Positions 8,012 through 16,620 of a stretch of DNA of 64,000 nucleotides are shown here, one piece after another. Made by a program: the position numbers and the translations under genes. This stretch comes from Deltaproteobacteria bacterium RBG_13_43_22. Its GTDB lineage: Bacteria; Desulfobacterota; RBG-13-43-22. Position 1 is the first letter of the stretch. The number at the start of each line of letters is the position of its first letter. A model generated the notes under the pieces. The model was not told the origin of the DNA. It ran no database searches and saw nothing but the letters and a program-made list of their open reading frames with translations. The stretch spans positions 31,710-95,709 of the forward strand of contig MGQB01000019.1 in the NCBI GenBank assembly GCA_001797675.1, in the 5' to 3' direction.

Positions 8012-8401
8012 TTAAAGCCCCAGCAACCTTTTCAGGCTCTTGGTGATCTCTTCAGCCGAGGCCGGTTTACTGATATAATCATCCGCTTCGGTAGCCATGC
8101 CGTCGTAGTGGGAATAGCGTGTGGAGGTCACATGAGAGGCCACTGCCGTCAGCAGGATAATGGGGATATCCCGGTAACGGTCATCCTTTTTCAGTTCTTT
8201 GCAGACCGCATACCCGTCCTTTTCAGGCATCATCACATCCAGTACAATGGCATCGGGCGGATTGGACCGAACCTTTTCCAAACCCTCCACCCCGTTGTAG
8301 GCCACCTCAACTTTAAAGCCCTCTTTTTCCAAGTTGCCTTGGACGATGGTAGCGAAATCCGGTTCATCGTCAACGACTAAAACCCTTTTTTGCTGATTCA
8401 T
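8012..8401 (-). CDS. Single-domain response regulator (CheY-like)
   Basis: A stand-alone receiver of 129 residues: VVDDEPDF acidic pocket, phospho-acceptor Asp in IVLDVMMPEKDG, Thr in LLTAVA, and the conserved Lys in ISKPASAEE. There is no output domain. An insertion after LLTA (ASHVTSTRYSHYDGMATEAD) is of the kind seen in receivers found near Hdr and other redox genes. It follows metF on the same strand, 116 nt downstream, and a hairpin (TTGACC/GGTCAA) lies in that gap. Partner kinase unknown; the kinase pair at 4-7 kb is a candidate by proximity only. Confidence 0.85.
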   Translation of the reverse strand: MNQQKRVLVVDDEPDFATIVQGNLEKEGFKVEVAYNGVEGLEKVRSNPPDAIVLDVMMPEKDGYAVCKELKKDDRYRDIPIILLTAVASHVTSTRYSHYDGMATEADDYISKPASAEEITKSLKRLLGL

Positions 8402-8517
8402 AATTCTCTCCTTGTCTCTTGACCAGTCAGGTCAATTTTTTCAGACAAATTATTATGGACCGATGAAACCTGAAAATCAATCCCCTCAGGTACGTCAAAT
8501 CCAACCGGGCCTTGGGA

Positions 8518-9450
8518 TTAATCGACATTAGGCCGCGGATACAATCCACCTTGCTCGACGATTTCAGGGACCATTTCCTCCCATTCGATAGCCATGATAT
8601 GAAATCCGGCCAAGCCTTTAGCCTCTTTAAGGCGCTGGATGGATTCAATGCAGATTTTAATCCCCTCTTCTGCCTGTTTTTCTTTAGGGGTGTCCGCCAG
8701 CCGCTTGACGATTGCCTCCGGCACATCCATACCAGGCACCCGGTTTTTCATGTAGCGAGCCATCCCGGCTGATTTCATCGGGGTCAATCCGGCTAATATA
8801 TAAACCTGCTCGGTTAATCCCCGGTCCCGGGCTTTGCTTAACCAATCCTCGAATTTGTCGAGATTATAGATGCATTGGGTTTGGATAAATTCGGCCCCGG
8901 CAGCTACTTTTTTGGCCAGCCGCGGCACACGGATTTCATAGGGATCGGCAAAAGGATTAGCCGCCGCTCCAACGAACATCTGCGGAGGTCTCTGGATCGC
9001 GTCTCCACCCAGGAACTTGCCTTCGTCCCGCATATATCTTACCGTCTGAATGAGTTGCATCGAGTCGATGTCGTGGACGTTTTGTCCTTGAGCACAGTCC
9101 CCGAAATTTTGGTGATCTCCTGAAAGGCAGAGCATGTTGTGAATGTCGAATGAGGCTGCCCCCAAGATGTCGCTTTGGATGGCGATCCGGTTTCGATCCC
9201 GGGTCACCATCTGTAAAACGGGTTCCAGCCCCATCAACTTCAGTCGAATACAGGCGGCCAGGCTGCACAATCGGGTCATAGAGGTCTGGTTGTCGGTTAT
9301 ATTGATGGCATCGACATGGTTTTTTATCATTTCGGCCTTGCGGATAATTCCTTCGGGGTCACTGCCGCGTGGGGGGCCGCATTCGGAAGTGACCGCCATA
9401 TTGCCGGAAGCCAAAATTTTTTCCAGTTTACTCGGTGTCTTGGCCTTCAT
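8518..9450 (-). CDS. metF: Methylenetetrahydrofolate reductase (MetF, large form with MetV)
   Basis: Flavin enzyme reducing methylene-H4F to methyl-H4F in the methyl branch of the Wood-Ljungdahl pathway or methionine synthesis. The 310-residue barrel has the N-terminal catalytic Glu region TSECGPPRG, DNQTSMTRL, VTRDRNR, the folate/FAD segment CLSGDHQNFGD and GAEFIQTQCIYN. Its ATG overlaps the metV stop codon (ATGA). In acetogens such as Moorella, MetF works in a complex with MetV, Hdr subunits and MvhD; the same genes lie directly upstream here. A second MetF-like gene lies at the head of the operon, so this organism has two non-identical copies. Confidence 0.93.
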   Translation of the reverse strand: MKAKTPSKLEKILASGNMAVTSECGPPRGSDPEGIIRKAEMIKNHVDAINITDNQTSMTRLCSLAACIRLKLMGLEPVLQMVTRDRNRIAIQSDILGAASFDIHNMLCLSGDHQNFGDCAQGQNVHDIDSMQLIQTVRYMRDEGKFLGGDAIQRPPQMFVGAAANPFADPYEIRVPRLAKKVAAGAEFIQTQCIYNLDKFEDWLSKARDRGLTEQVYILAGLTPMKSAGMARYMKNRVPGMDVPEAIVKRLADTPKEKQAEEGIKICIESIQRLKEAKGLAGFHIMAIEWEEMVPEIVEQGGLYPRPNVD

Positions 9451-10115
9451 AGCTTCAAATCCTCCCTGATCACTTTTCGCGGTCCGCCGGCCCGTTCAGT
9501 AGACCAGTTTTTGATAGGGTTTATTTTTTCATAGTCATCCATCCGCCCCAGGGCCTTCAGCCGGTCGATAATCAACTGCCATCCGCAAGGGATATCCTTG
9601 CTGATTTCACATTTTCCGGCCGTTGATCCGCCGCAGGGCCCGTTCAGGATCCGTTTGGCGCATCGGGAGACCGGACAGATGCCGCCCGAAATGGCCAGGA
9701 TGCACTGACCGCAACCCTGACAACGTTCGGACCAGACCCCCCGGGCCTCGTTGGCCCCCATGAACAGGGTGTTCACACCGGGATAAACCGGCTTGGTTTG
9801 ATACTTCTCGGCGGTGAATTGAACCCCGACCCCGCAGGCGATAGACACGACCGCCTCATAGTGATCGATATTGTCCCGTATCTCCTCCAGGTACTCGTGA
9901 TCACACTGACGTTCCAGGGTCCGTTCCCCGATGTTGACTTCCCCCCCTTGCTGCAGAAAATGCATGCGCAGGGCTGAGGCCAGAAGGCCTACTTCTTTCT
10001 TCCCGCCGACCTCGCAAACCGTTACGCATTCATTACACCCCAAGACCAGGATGCTTTGGTAGTCTTTGACGTAATCAATGATCTCTTCAATCGGCTTTTT
10101 ATCGGCCACAATCAT
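9447..10115 (-). CDS. metV: MetV: zinc / Fe-S partner subunit of methylene-H4F reductase
   Basis: 222 residues beginning MIVADKKPIEEI; GGAGG lies 9 nt before this ATG. An in-frame extension to 10217 reads through a repeat and is rejected. The protein has many cysteines typical of the MetV / MetF C-terminal family: VLGCNECVTVC, an ACGVGVQ segment, and CQGCGQCILAISGGICPVSRCAKR followed by NGPCGG (given in parts, conserved Cys throughout). Such proteins pass electrons to the flavin of MetF through Fe-S and Zn sites. It overlaps metF by 4 nt and follows mvhD after a gap filled by a palindromic repeat. Confidence 0.92.
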   Translation of the reverse strand: MIVADKKPIEEIIDYVKDYQSILVLGCNECVTVCEVGGKKEVGLLASALRMHFLQQGGEVNIGERTLERQCDHEYLEEIRDNIDHYEAVVSIACGVGVQFTAEKYQTKPVYPGVNTLFMGANEARGVWSERCQGCGQCILAISGGICPVSRCAKRILNGPCGGSTAGKCEISKDIPCGWQLIIDRLKALGRMDDYEKINPIKNWSTERAGGPRKVIREDLKL

Positions 10116-10126
10116 CGCTTTTGACC

Positions 10127-10243
10127 TCCATTTCTGACGGCTTCGTAAAAAGTTCATCTGCTGTGTTGCCCTGCATCCTCCCCCGGTTTTCACCGGCAGG
10201 ACTTGCGCGCCTTGCATAAGGAGCTTTTTACCGTGCCCTCCCT
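10127..10243. repeat. Palindromic repeat between mvhD and metV, family D
   Basis: GTAAAAAGTTCATC at about 10146 and GAGCTTTTTAC at about 10221 form the ends of an element of about 100 bp with an inner CCCCCGGTTTTCACCGG hairpin. Ends TTCGTAAAAAG / CTTTTTACCG look like a small non-autonomous element. It interrupts an otherwise tight operon. Confidence 0.5.
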
Positions 10244-10300
10244 ATGATGAATTTTTGCCAATTCATCGTTTCTGCAAATCTCCAGATTTTCCGGGTGCGG

Positions 10301-10774
10301 CTAAAGCGCTGCACCGGCGATCTGGTTCTGATCCGTTTGAACTTTTTTCTGCTTTATTACGGCCCCTCGAATCGGATTCGGGCCGGCCTCGAGAATTCGG
10401 GCATGCATTTCCTCGGCAAAGCGGGCAAACATGGGGCCATCGCTGGAAGACAGGTTGTACATCTGCAATCGATGGCCGCCGATGCCAACGGCGTCCAGGA
10501 TTTTCCGGATTTGTTCCACCCGGGCCTTGGCCCTGAAATTGCCCCTTTCAAAATGGCAGTCTCCTTCACGGCATCCCACCAGATAAACCCCATCGGCACC
10601 CTTCTCAAAGGATCGCATGATATGCAGGGCATCCACTTTACCGGTGCAGGGAACGCGAATAATCTTGATACTCGTCGGATATCCCAAGCGCATCGAACCT
10701 GCCAGGTCCGCGGCCGTGTACCCTCAGAAATTACAACAAAAGGCTATAATGATCGGTTTAAAATCTTGGCTCAT
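10301..10774 (-). CDS. mvhD: MvhD-like [2Fe-2S] electron-transfer subunit, selenoprotein (Sec17)
   Basis: MvhD passes electrons between a donor (hydrogenase, formate dehydrogenase or MetF/MetV) and HdrA. The ATG at 10774 overlaps the hdrA stop (ATGA). Reading gives [16 protein letters not shown], then an in-frame UGA (10726-10724), then GYTAADLAGSMRLGYP and the rest of a normal MvhD: RVPCTGKVD, GADGVYLVGCREGDCHF. In the family the UGA position is the last Cys of the FxCNWC motif, so UGA replaces a cluster Cys and is best read as selenocysteine. Archaeal VhuD is known to carry Sec at this motif. A hairpin GGACCT/AGGTTC (10709-10695) begins 14 nt after the UGA. Total 157 residues including Sec. 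Confidence 0.88.
10695..10726 (-). promoter_or_regulatory. UGA codon and candidate SECIS hairpin in mvhD
   Basis: UGA at 10726-10724. The stem GGACCU (10709-10704) with AGGUUC (10700-10695) and a GGC loop lies within the distance used by bacterial SECIS elements. The loop is small and atypical, so the exact element is uncertain. Confidence 0.45.
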
Positions 10775-13700
10775 AGGGCCCCCTCCAGCAGGGTGTCGAT
10801 CTTGCATAAGAGTTGATCGTCTTCATACCAGTTCAATTCGATGGCCTTGGCCGGGCATTCGGCGGCACAGATCCCGCAACCGTGACACAGGGCCTCGTCG
10901 ATTACACTGAACCCGTCGGTATTGATCTTGGGTACGCCGTAAGGACAGGATCGGACACAGATGAGGCACGCTGCACATAAATCGGCATTGACCTGAGCGG
11001 TTACGGCCGACAAGGTCAGTTCTTTCCGGGACAAAAAGGTTGTGGCCCTGGAAGCCGCGGCCTGTGCCTGGGCGATGGTTTCATTCATCAGTTTCGGACT
11101 GTGAGCACTTCCGCAAATAAAGATTCCTTCGGTGGCCATGTCTACCGGACGCAGTTTAACATGAGCTTCCATAAAGTACCCTTCGGCCGTCCGGGCCAGT
11201 TTGACGATGGAAGCCAGTTCTTCGGTATCGTTGGCCACCATTCCGGCACTCAAGGCCAGGAGATCGACCTTGACCTGCATGTTTCGATCCAGGATGGGGT
11301 CTCTGAAATTCACCACCAGGTCTTCTCCAACCTGTTCGACCTGAGGTGGCCTTTCCGGATCGAAGCGGAAAAAGACCACCCCTTTCTCCCGGGCTTCTTT
11401 GTAATAGGTTTCCAGCAATCCATAGGTCCGAATATCTCGATAGAATATAAAAACCTCGGCTTCGGGATTAAGGTTTTTTATTTTCAAGGCGTTCTTGATG
11501 GCGTTTTGACAACAAATGCGCGAGCAATTGGGGTTTTCCTCATTGCGGGAGCCGACACACTGGATCATGGCCACCTGGTTAAAATCCTGGGCTCCTTTTT
11601 CTTTGAGATGCCTGGCCAGATCAACCTGAGTCATTACTTTTTCGTTTTGCCCGTAGAGATATTCCCGGGGTTGATATTCGGAGGCCCCGGTGGCAATTAG
11701 GGTCACCCCGTGATTGATCTTGCGTTGATAGGGGCCGGGTCCGACCAGAAGCTCGGTGGTGAAGTTTCCCTGAAACCCGGTAAACCCCACGACCAGGGCC
11801 TGGGTCAGGACCTGAATCAGAGGATGGGTCGTCACCCGCTCGACCAGACCTTTCAGATAAGCCTGGACATCATCCCCTTCGATGGTGAAGGTCAGGCGAT
11901 CGGCCATACCTCCCAATTGTTTTTCTTTTTCTACCAGTACGACCTCATATCCTTGATCTGCCAGTCCGAGGGCGGCATTCATCCCGGCCACTCCGCCTCC
12001 GATAACCACAGCGCGCTGGTTGACCGTGATGACCTTCTCTTGCAGCTGGTTAAGGGTCCCGGCCCGGGAGACGGCCATGCGGATCAGTTCCCGGGCCTTA
12101 TCGGTGGCTTCCCGGGGATTGTCCGAATGGACCCAGGAGTCCTGATTGCGGATATTGGCCATTTCCAAAAGGTATTTATTTAAACCGCAACCCTGGATGG
12201 TATCCATGAACATGCCCTCATGGGTCTTCGGGGTACAGGCGGCCACCACTATCCGGTTGAGCCGGTGTTCCCGGATGCTTTCTTTCATGGAATCCAGAGA
12301 ATCCTGGCTGCAGGAAAAGAGATTCTGCCTGGCGAAAACCACATTGGGCAGGCTTCGGGCGAACTCTTCGGCCGCGGCTACATCCACCACACCGGCTATA
12401 TTGATACCGCAGTTGCAGACATAAACGCCGATGCGCGGTTCCTCGGACGACACATCAATTTCTTCGGGGAGATCAAGGATTCTGGTGCACGTATTTCTGG
12501 CTAAGGCCAGTTTCCCCCCGGCCAGGCAAGCCGCGGCACTGGCCTCGGTCACCGAACCGGGGATATCCTTGGGGCCCTGAAGCACCCCGCAGGCATAGAC
12601 GCCGGGACGGGAGGTCTCAATGGGCGCAAAGGTCGGCGTTTTGACAAAACCGTATCCATCCAGTTCTACGCCGAGTTTTCGGGCCAGGTCCCTGGATGAT
12701 TCCGGCACCTGAAGTCCCACGGATAGGATCACCAGATCAAAAAATTCTTCTTGGGTCTGTCCGTTTTCATCGGCATATCGGATATGCAGGTCCCGTTCTC
12801 CAGCGATTTCGTCAAAAGAGTGAACTCGGGCCTTGATGAAACGCACTCCGGCCTTATCCCTGGCCCGCAGGTAATATTTTTCGTAGTCCTTGCCGAAGGT
12901 GCGGATATCCATATTGAAGATGGCGCAATCCAACTCGCCCTTAGCATGTTCCTTGGCCATCATGGCATCCTTGATGGCGTACATACAGCACACCGAGGAA
13001 CAGTACCCGTTGCCGCAGTGATCGGTGTCCCTGGAGCCGATGCATTGAAACCAGGCAATTTTTTTCGGCTCTTTTCCGTCGGACAGACGTTTCAGGTGCC
13101 CCTGGGTCGGGCCGGAGGCACTCAGGAGTCTCTCGAATTCCAGGCTGGTCAGGACGTTGGGATTGCTGCGGTATTGATAGAGGTCCTCCAGACCGGAAGG
13201 ATCATAGGGCCGACTGCCCGTGGCCAAAACAACCGAACCGACCTTCAGGGTCAGATTTTTCGGTTGATCCAAAAAATTGATGGCTTTATTGGGACAGAAT
13301 TTTTCGCAGGCCCGGCATTTTCCTTTTACGAAATAAATGCAGTTTTCCTTATCGATGACGTATTTTAAGGGAACGGCCTGGGGGTATTTGACATAAGCCG
13401 CCTTGCGCAGCCCAATGCCTTCATTGTAGGGGTCTTTGACTTTTTTAGGACATTTTTCAGCGCAGAGACCACAGGCGGTACACTTTTCCATATCGATGTA
13501 TCGGGGTTTCTGGATAATCTGAATTTCAAAGTTTCCATCTTCTCCAGCAATGGAGGTTACTTCAGCCAAGGTAAGGAGTTCGATGTTCAGGTGCCGGCCG
13601 ACCTCGACCAGTTTGGGTGAGATAATTCACATGGCACAGTCATTGGTGGGAAAGGTCTTGTCCAATTGGGACATCAATCCTCCGATGGCCGAGGATTGTT

Positions 13701-13851
13701 CCACCAAGTAGACATAGTAACCTGAATTGGCCAGGTCCAGGGCCGATTGCATCCCGGCGATGCCCCCCCCGACTACCATCACTGAACCGACGACCCCTTG
13801 GCCTTCGCTTACCACAGCAGGCGTTAAGCCTTTTTCAGTTTTTGATTTCAT
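10771..13851 (-). CDS. hdrA: HdrA-type flavoprotein, tandem HdrA fusion, selenoprotein (Sec75)
   Basis: HdrA is the FAD subunit of heterodisulfide-reductase-like complexes and the site of electron bifurcation. Start ATG 13851. Residues 24-75 hold the FAD fold ([10 protein letters not shown]) and the motif PTNDCAM followed by in-frame UGA (13629-13627) where the family has Cys; the frame continues [12 protein letters not shown] and on to 10771, 1026 residues in all. Two 4Fe-4S motifs follow ([12 protein letters not shown] near 124, CRACEKFCP near 180). A second HdrA unit begins near 470 (IGVYVCNCG), with a second FAD fold near 615 ([15 protein letters not shown]) and a C-terminal ferredoxin domain ([24 protein letters not shown]). 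The stop overlaps mvhD. No hdrB or hdrC is nearby. Confidence 0.93.
13594..13629 (-). promoter_or_regulatory. UGA codon and SECIS-like hairpin in hdrA
   Basis: UGA at 13629-13627, then 15 nt, then a 6-bp stem CUGGUC (13611-13606) / GGCCGG (13599-13594) closing the loop GAGGUC. The loop contains AGGUC, resembling the apical loop of the E. coli fdhF SECIS (AGGUCU) at a similar distance. This supports Sec insertion rather than a nonsense mutation. Confidence 0.7.
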
Positions 13852-13873
13852 TTCCCTTTCCTTTTAAATCCCT

Positions 13874-14743
13874 TTAAATCCCTTCGATTATTTCCGGAAG
13901 CTTATTTTCCCATCCGAGAGTGGAAAGATAAACGCCGTTGAACCCCTGATGTTTCAGTTCCCTGACCGTTTCCGTTGCAATCTGTACGCACTCGCGCACC
14001 TTATCCGGCGCCCGGGCAATCCGGTCGATGATCGTCTCCGAAATATGAAGATGTGGCAGGTTACGGACCAGATACCGGGCCATCCCCAATGACTTGAGCA
14101 GCATAACGGTGGGGATGACAGCCACTTTTCGGAGATCAATCCGTTTTTTATAAGGATCAAGCAGGGACGGATCGAAGATGGGGGAAGTGATTAAAAACCG
14201 TGCCCCGGCCTCAACCCTTTTCATCATCTCTTCCATTTCCACTTCCGTCGATTTTCCCTTGGCACCGGCTTCCGTGGTCGAACCGATCAAAAAATCCGGT
14301 GCCCCGGCCAGTTCTATACCCGCCATGTCTTTGCCCTGGTTCAATCGGTCAATGGCTTTGATCAACTCAAAAAGATCGACGTCGTTTACCGAACGGGCCT
14401 GGTGATGATCTCCAAAACTGGGATCTTCTCCAATAACGGCCATGACCGTGTTAATCCCCAGGGCATGAGCCGCCAGCAGATCACCCTGGATCGCCAGACG
14501 ATTTCGGTCCCGGCAGCAAACCTGAAAAACTGTCGGCAGACCTTCATTCTGCAAAACCATGGCACCGCCCAGGGAACTCATGCGCATGACGGCATTGCCC
14601 ATTTCCGGGATGACAAAGGCATCGACTCCGTCTTTAACCCTTTTTGCATTGGAAAGCATGACGGAGACATCTACCCCTTTTGGTGGTTCCATTTCTGCCA
14701 AAATAGTAAATTCACCTGCCTCGATTTTGTCCTTTAACCCCAT
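13874..14743 (-). CDS. metF: Second MetF-like methylenetetrahydrofolate reductase
   Basis: 289 residues from the ATG at 14743, which has GGAGGAG just upstream; a start 27 nt further up is less likely. Barrel-fold MetF features: ILAEMEPPKGVD at the N-terminus (catalytic Glu), CCRDRNRLAIQGD, AVIGEDPSFGDHHQ, GARFLITSPIFD. It heads the operon metF2-hdrA-mvhD-metV-metF, 22 nt before hdrA. The two MetF copies are diverged, especially near the active-site loops; one may carry the reductase flavin while the other has an electron-transfer or different C1 role (inference). A sigma-54-type promoter lies about 135 nt upstream. Confidence 0.88.
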   Translation of the reverse strand: MGLKDKIEAGEFTILAEMEPPKGVDVSVMLSNAKRVKDGVDAFVIPEMGNAVMRMSSLGGAMVLQNEGLPTVFQVCCRDRNRLAIQGDLLAAHALGINTVMAVIGEDPSFGDHHQARSVNDVDLFELIKAIDRLNQGKDMAGIELAGAPDFLIGSTTEAGAKGKSTEVEMEEMMKRVEAGARFLITSPIFDPSLLDPYKKRIDLRKVAVIPTVMLLKSLGMARYLVRNLPHLHISETIIDRIARAPDKVRECVQIATETVRELKHQGFNGVYLSTLGWENKLPEIIEGI

Positions 14744-14877
14744 GGCCTCCTCCGAATTTTTATTAATCAATACAGCCCGTGGAAAGGGCTGAAGAAAAAT
14801 GTGGATTAATTCCGCCTAAAAAGATCGATCGGGTTCATCGGACGATCTATTTTTTTATTTAACCTCCTATTTATTAA

Positions 14878-14892
14878 ACAAAAACTGTGCCA
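14878..14892 (-). promoter_or_regulatory. Sigma-54 (-24/-12) promoter candidate for metF2-hdrA operon
   Basis: Leftward TGGCAC-AGTTT-TTGT (14892-14878): the GG and GT dinucleotides are 10 nt apart, as required; only the C of the -12 GC is a T. It faces metF2, and the divergent gene encodes a sigma-54 activator, so the match is functional-looking rather than chance. Confidence 0.65.
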
Positions 14893-14992
14893 CCATGAAA
14901 ATAATTCTTTGAAATGATTTTATTCATGTAATTTCAGTTTATTACAATGATGGGATTAACAATGAGGATTACTGTTGAAATCTTTATAAAAC

Positions 14993-15082
14993 TATGCCAT
15001 TATGGCCTACAATATTCAAATTTTATCTGTTTTCAAAAAGTTAGTTTAATGGTGCCATTTTGGCATAGGCCATAATGGCCTA
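14993..15082. promoter_or_regulatory. Three palindromic operator-like sites (TGCCATWWTGGCA type)
   Basis: Site 1 TATGCCATTATGGCCTA (14993-15009), site 2 TGCCATTTTGGCA (15053-15065), site 3 TAGGCCATAATGGCCTA (15066-15082, perfect 8-bp arms). All share GCCAT-x-ATGGC-like arms. Sites 2 and 3 are 15 bp centre to centre. They lie 100-190 bp upstream of the sigma-54 element and immediately before the activator gene, the normal place for enhancer and autoregulatory sites. Confidence 0.65.
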
Positions 15083-15098
15083 GATTAGGTAGGTTATT

Positions 15099-16469
15099 AT
15101 TTCGGCCCGGATATTAATTGTCGACGATGATTGGGATTTTCTTGAATTGATGAAAGCAAGATTGGCTGGGGCCGGTTTTCATCAGGTGCGTATCGAGGAT
15201 GATCCCTTGAAAGCGGCGGACATGATACAAGCGGAAGAGGTGTTCGACATCGCTCTGATCGACATGACCATGCCGGAGATGGATGGACTTCAACTGCTGG
15301 ATGTGGTGAAAAACAACAGCCCCAGGACCGAATGTATTATCGTTACTGCGGTGAACGATGTGCGAGTGGCCGTTCAATGTCTCAGAAAAGGGGCATACGA
15401 TTATCTGGTCAAGCCGATCAGCGAAGAGGATCTGGTATTTTCTCTCAAGCGAACCCTCGAGAAAAGACGGCTCCTGGATATTCTGGATATCGAAAAAAGT
15501 AAAGACATGCCCGTCCTGTCCCATCCGGGAGCCTTTCAGGCTATCATTACCCGATCTCCGGCCATGATGCGGTTGCTCAAGGAGGCCGAACTGCATGCCG
15601 GCAGCGACGTACCTATTCTGATTACCGGTGAAAGCGGCACCGGCAAAGAGCTTCTGGCCAGGGCCATTCATACCGTCAGCCCCCGGTCCCGTTATCCCTT
15701 CATGCCAGTCAACATGGCGGCGGTCAATACCGGCCTCTTTGAGGCTGAATTTTTCGGTCATACCCGGGGTGCTTTTACCGGCGCAGAAAAAGAGCGGGCC
15801 GGATATTTGAAACATGCCAACCATGGAACCCTATTTCTTGATGAAATCGGCAATCTGCCTCCGGAGATGCAAGGTAAACTTTTAAGAGTCCTGCAGGATG
15901 GTGAATATACCCCGCTGGGCTCCAACATCAGCCAGAAGGTTGATGTGCGATTTGTCACCGCCACCAATGAAAACCTGGAATTGCTGATATCCGGAAAAAA
16001 TTTTCGCAAGGACCTCTACTATCGTATCAAAGGTGGATGGCTGCACCTGCCGCCTCTCAAGGAAAGATCGGAAGACATCCCCTTACTGGTGGACCGTTTT
16101 CTGGATGAATGCGGCTCTGGAGGTATCCGCTGTCCCATGGAAGAAGAGGCCCTTGGAATTCTCCGACAATACAACTATCCGGGTAACATCAGGGAACTGA
16201 AATCGATCATCCAGTCCGCTGTCAATCTCGCCCAAGGAGGCATTATTACCACCGCCATGTTTCCGGCCCCCTTGCGGGATATACAACCTATCGTCCCATC
16301 CGCATCGGAAGAAGATTCGGATGCCGTCCTCTCTCTGCCCGAGTATGAAAAGGCCTATATTCTCAAGGTCTACCGACGGTTGCATCAAAACAAATCTCGA
16401 ACTTCCCACCTTCTGGGAATCGGAATGAATACCCTGCGACGGAAATTGAAATCTTACGGGGTGTCTTAA
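15099..16469 (+). CDS. NtrC-type sigma-54 response regulator
   Basis: Receiver-AAA+-Fis activator of 456 residues. The receiver begins ISARILIVDDDWDF and has phospho-acceptor Asp55 (ALIDMTMPEMDG) and the Lys in VKPIS. The AAA+ domain has Walker A GESGTGKE, the sigma-54 contact loop GAFTGA, and GTLFLDEIGN. The C-terminal Fis helix-turn-helix ends TLRRKLKSYGVS. No ATG, GTG or TTG exists in frame between the stop TAG at 15090-15092 and a TTG at 15147, which is inside the receiver; the best start is ATT at 15099, 5 nt after AGGTAGG. It probably activates the divergent metF2-hdrA operon. Its sensor kinase is not adjacent. Confidence 0.85.
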   Translation: MSARILIVDDDWDFLELMKARLAGAGFHQVRIEDDPLKAADMIQAEEVFDIALIDMTMPEMDGLQLLDVVKNNSPRTECIIVTAVNDVRVAVQCLRKGAYDYLVKPISEEDLVFSLKRTLEKRRLLDILDIEKSKDMPVLSHPGAFQAIITRSPAMMRLLKEAELHAGSDVPILITGESGTGKELLARAIHTVSPRSRYPFMPVNMAAVNTGLFEAEFFGHTRGAFTGAEKERAGYLKHANHGTLFLDEIGNLPPEMQGKLLRVLQDGEYTPLGSNISQKVDVRFVTATNENLELLISGKNFRKDLYYRIKGGWLHLPPLKERSEDIPLLVDRFLDECGSGGIRCPMEEEALGILRQYNYPGNIRELKSIIQSAVNLAQGGIITTAMFPAPLRDIQPIVPSASEEDSDAVLSLPEYEKAYILKVYRRLHQNKSRTSHLLGIGMNTLRRKLKSYGVS

Positions 16470-16562
16470 GTCGAGTGGTTGATTTGAGCAGCGAAGCTAC
16501 CAAAGTCAAGCACATTTCCATTCCCCTGGTCTAACGATTCCTAACTGTTCGACATTAATGAC

Positions 16563-16590
16563 TTGACAAAAAACAGAGGATGTATAATAG
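16563..16590 (+). promoter_or_regulatory. Probable sigma-70 promoter of metK
   Basis: TTGACA (16563-16568); TAATAG (16585-16590) gives a 16-nt spacer, while a perfect TATAAT (16583-16588) would leave only 14 nt. No SAM riboswitch fold was recognised in the short leader. Confidence 0.5.
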
Positions 16591-16620
16591 TAATATATTT
16601 TTCAAAAGGAGGACCTGCAT

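Noticed and set aside
10116..10217. In-frame N-terminal extension of MetV (34 codons)
   Set aside because: It translates a palindromic repeat and has no ribosome site; GGAGG sits before the inner ATG.
13627..13629. hdrA looks split by a stop codon into two genes or a frameshifted pseudogene
   Set aside because: Both sides are in one frame, the UGA falls at a conserved Cys, and a SECIS-like hairpin follows; mvhD shows the same.
16470..16620. SAM riboswitch in front of metK
   Set aside because: The leader after the promoter is only about 25 nt; no aptamer can fit.
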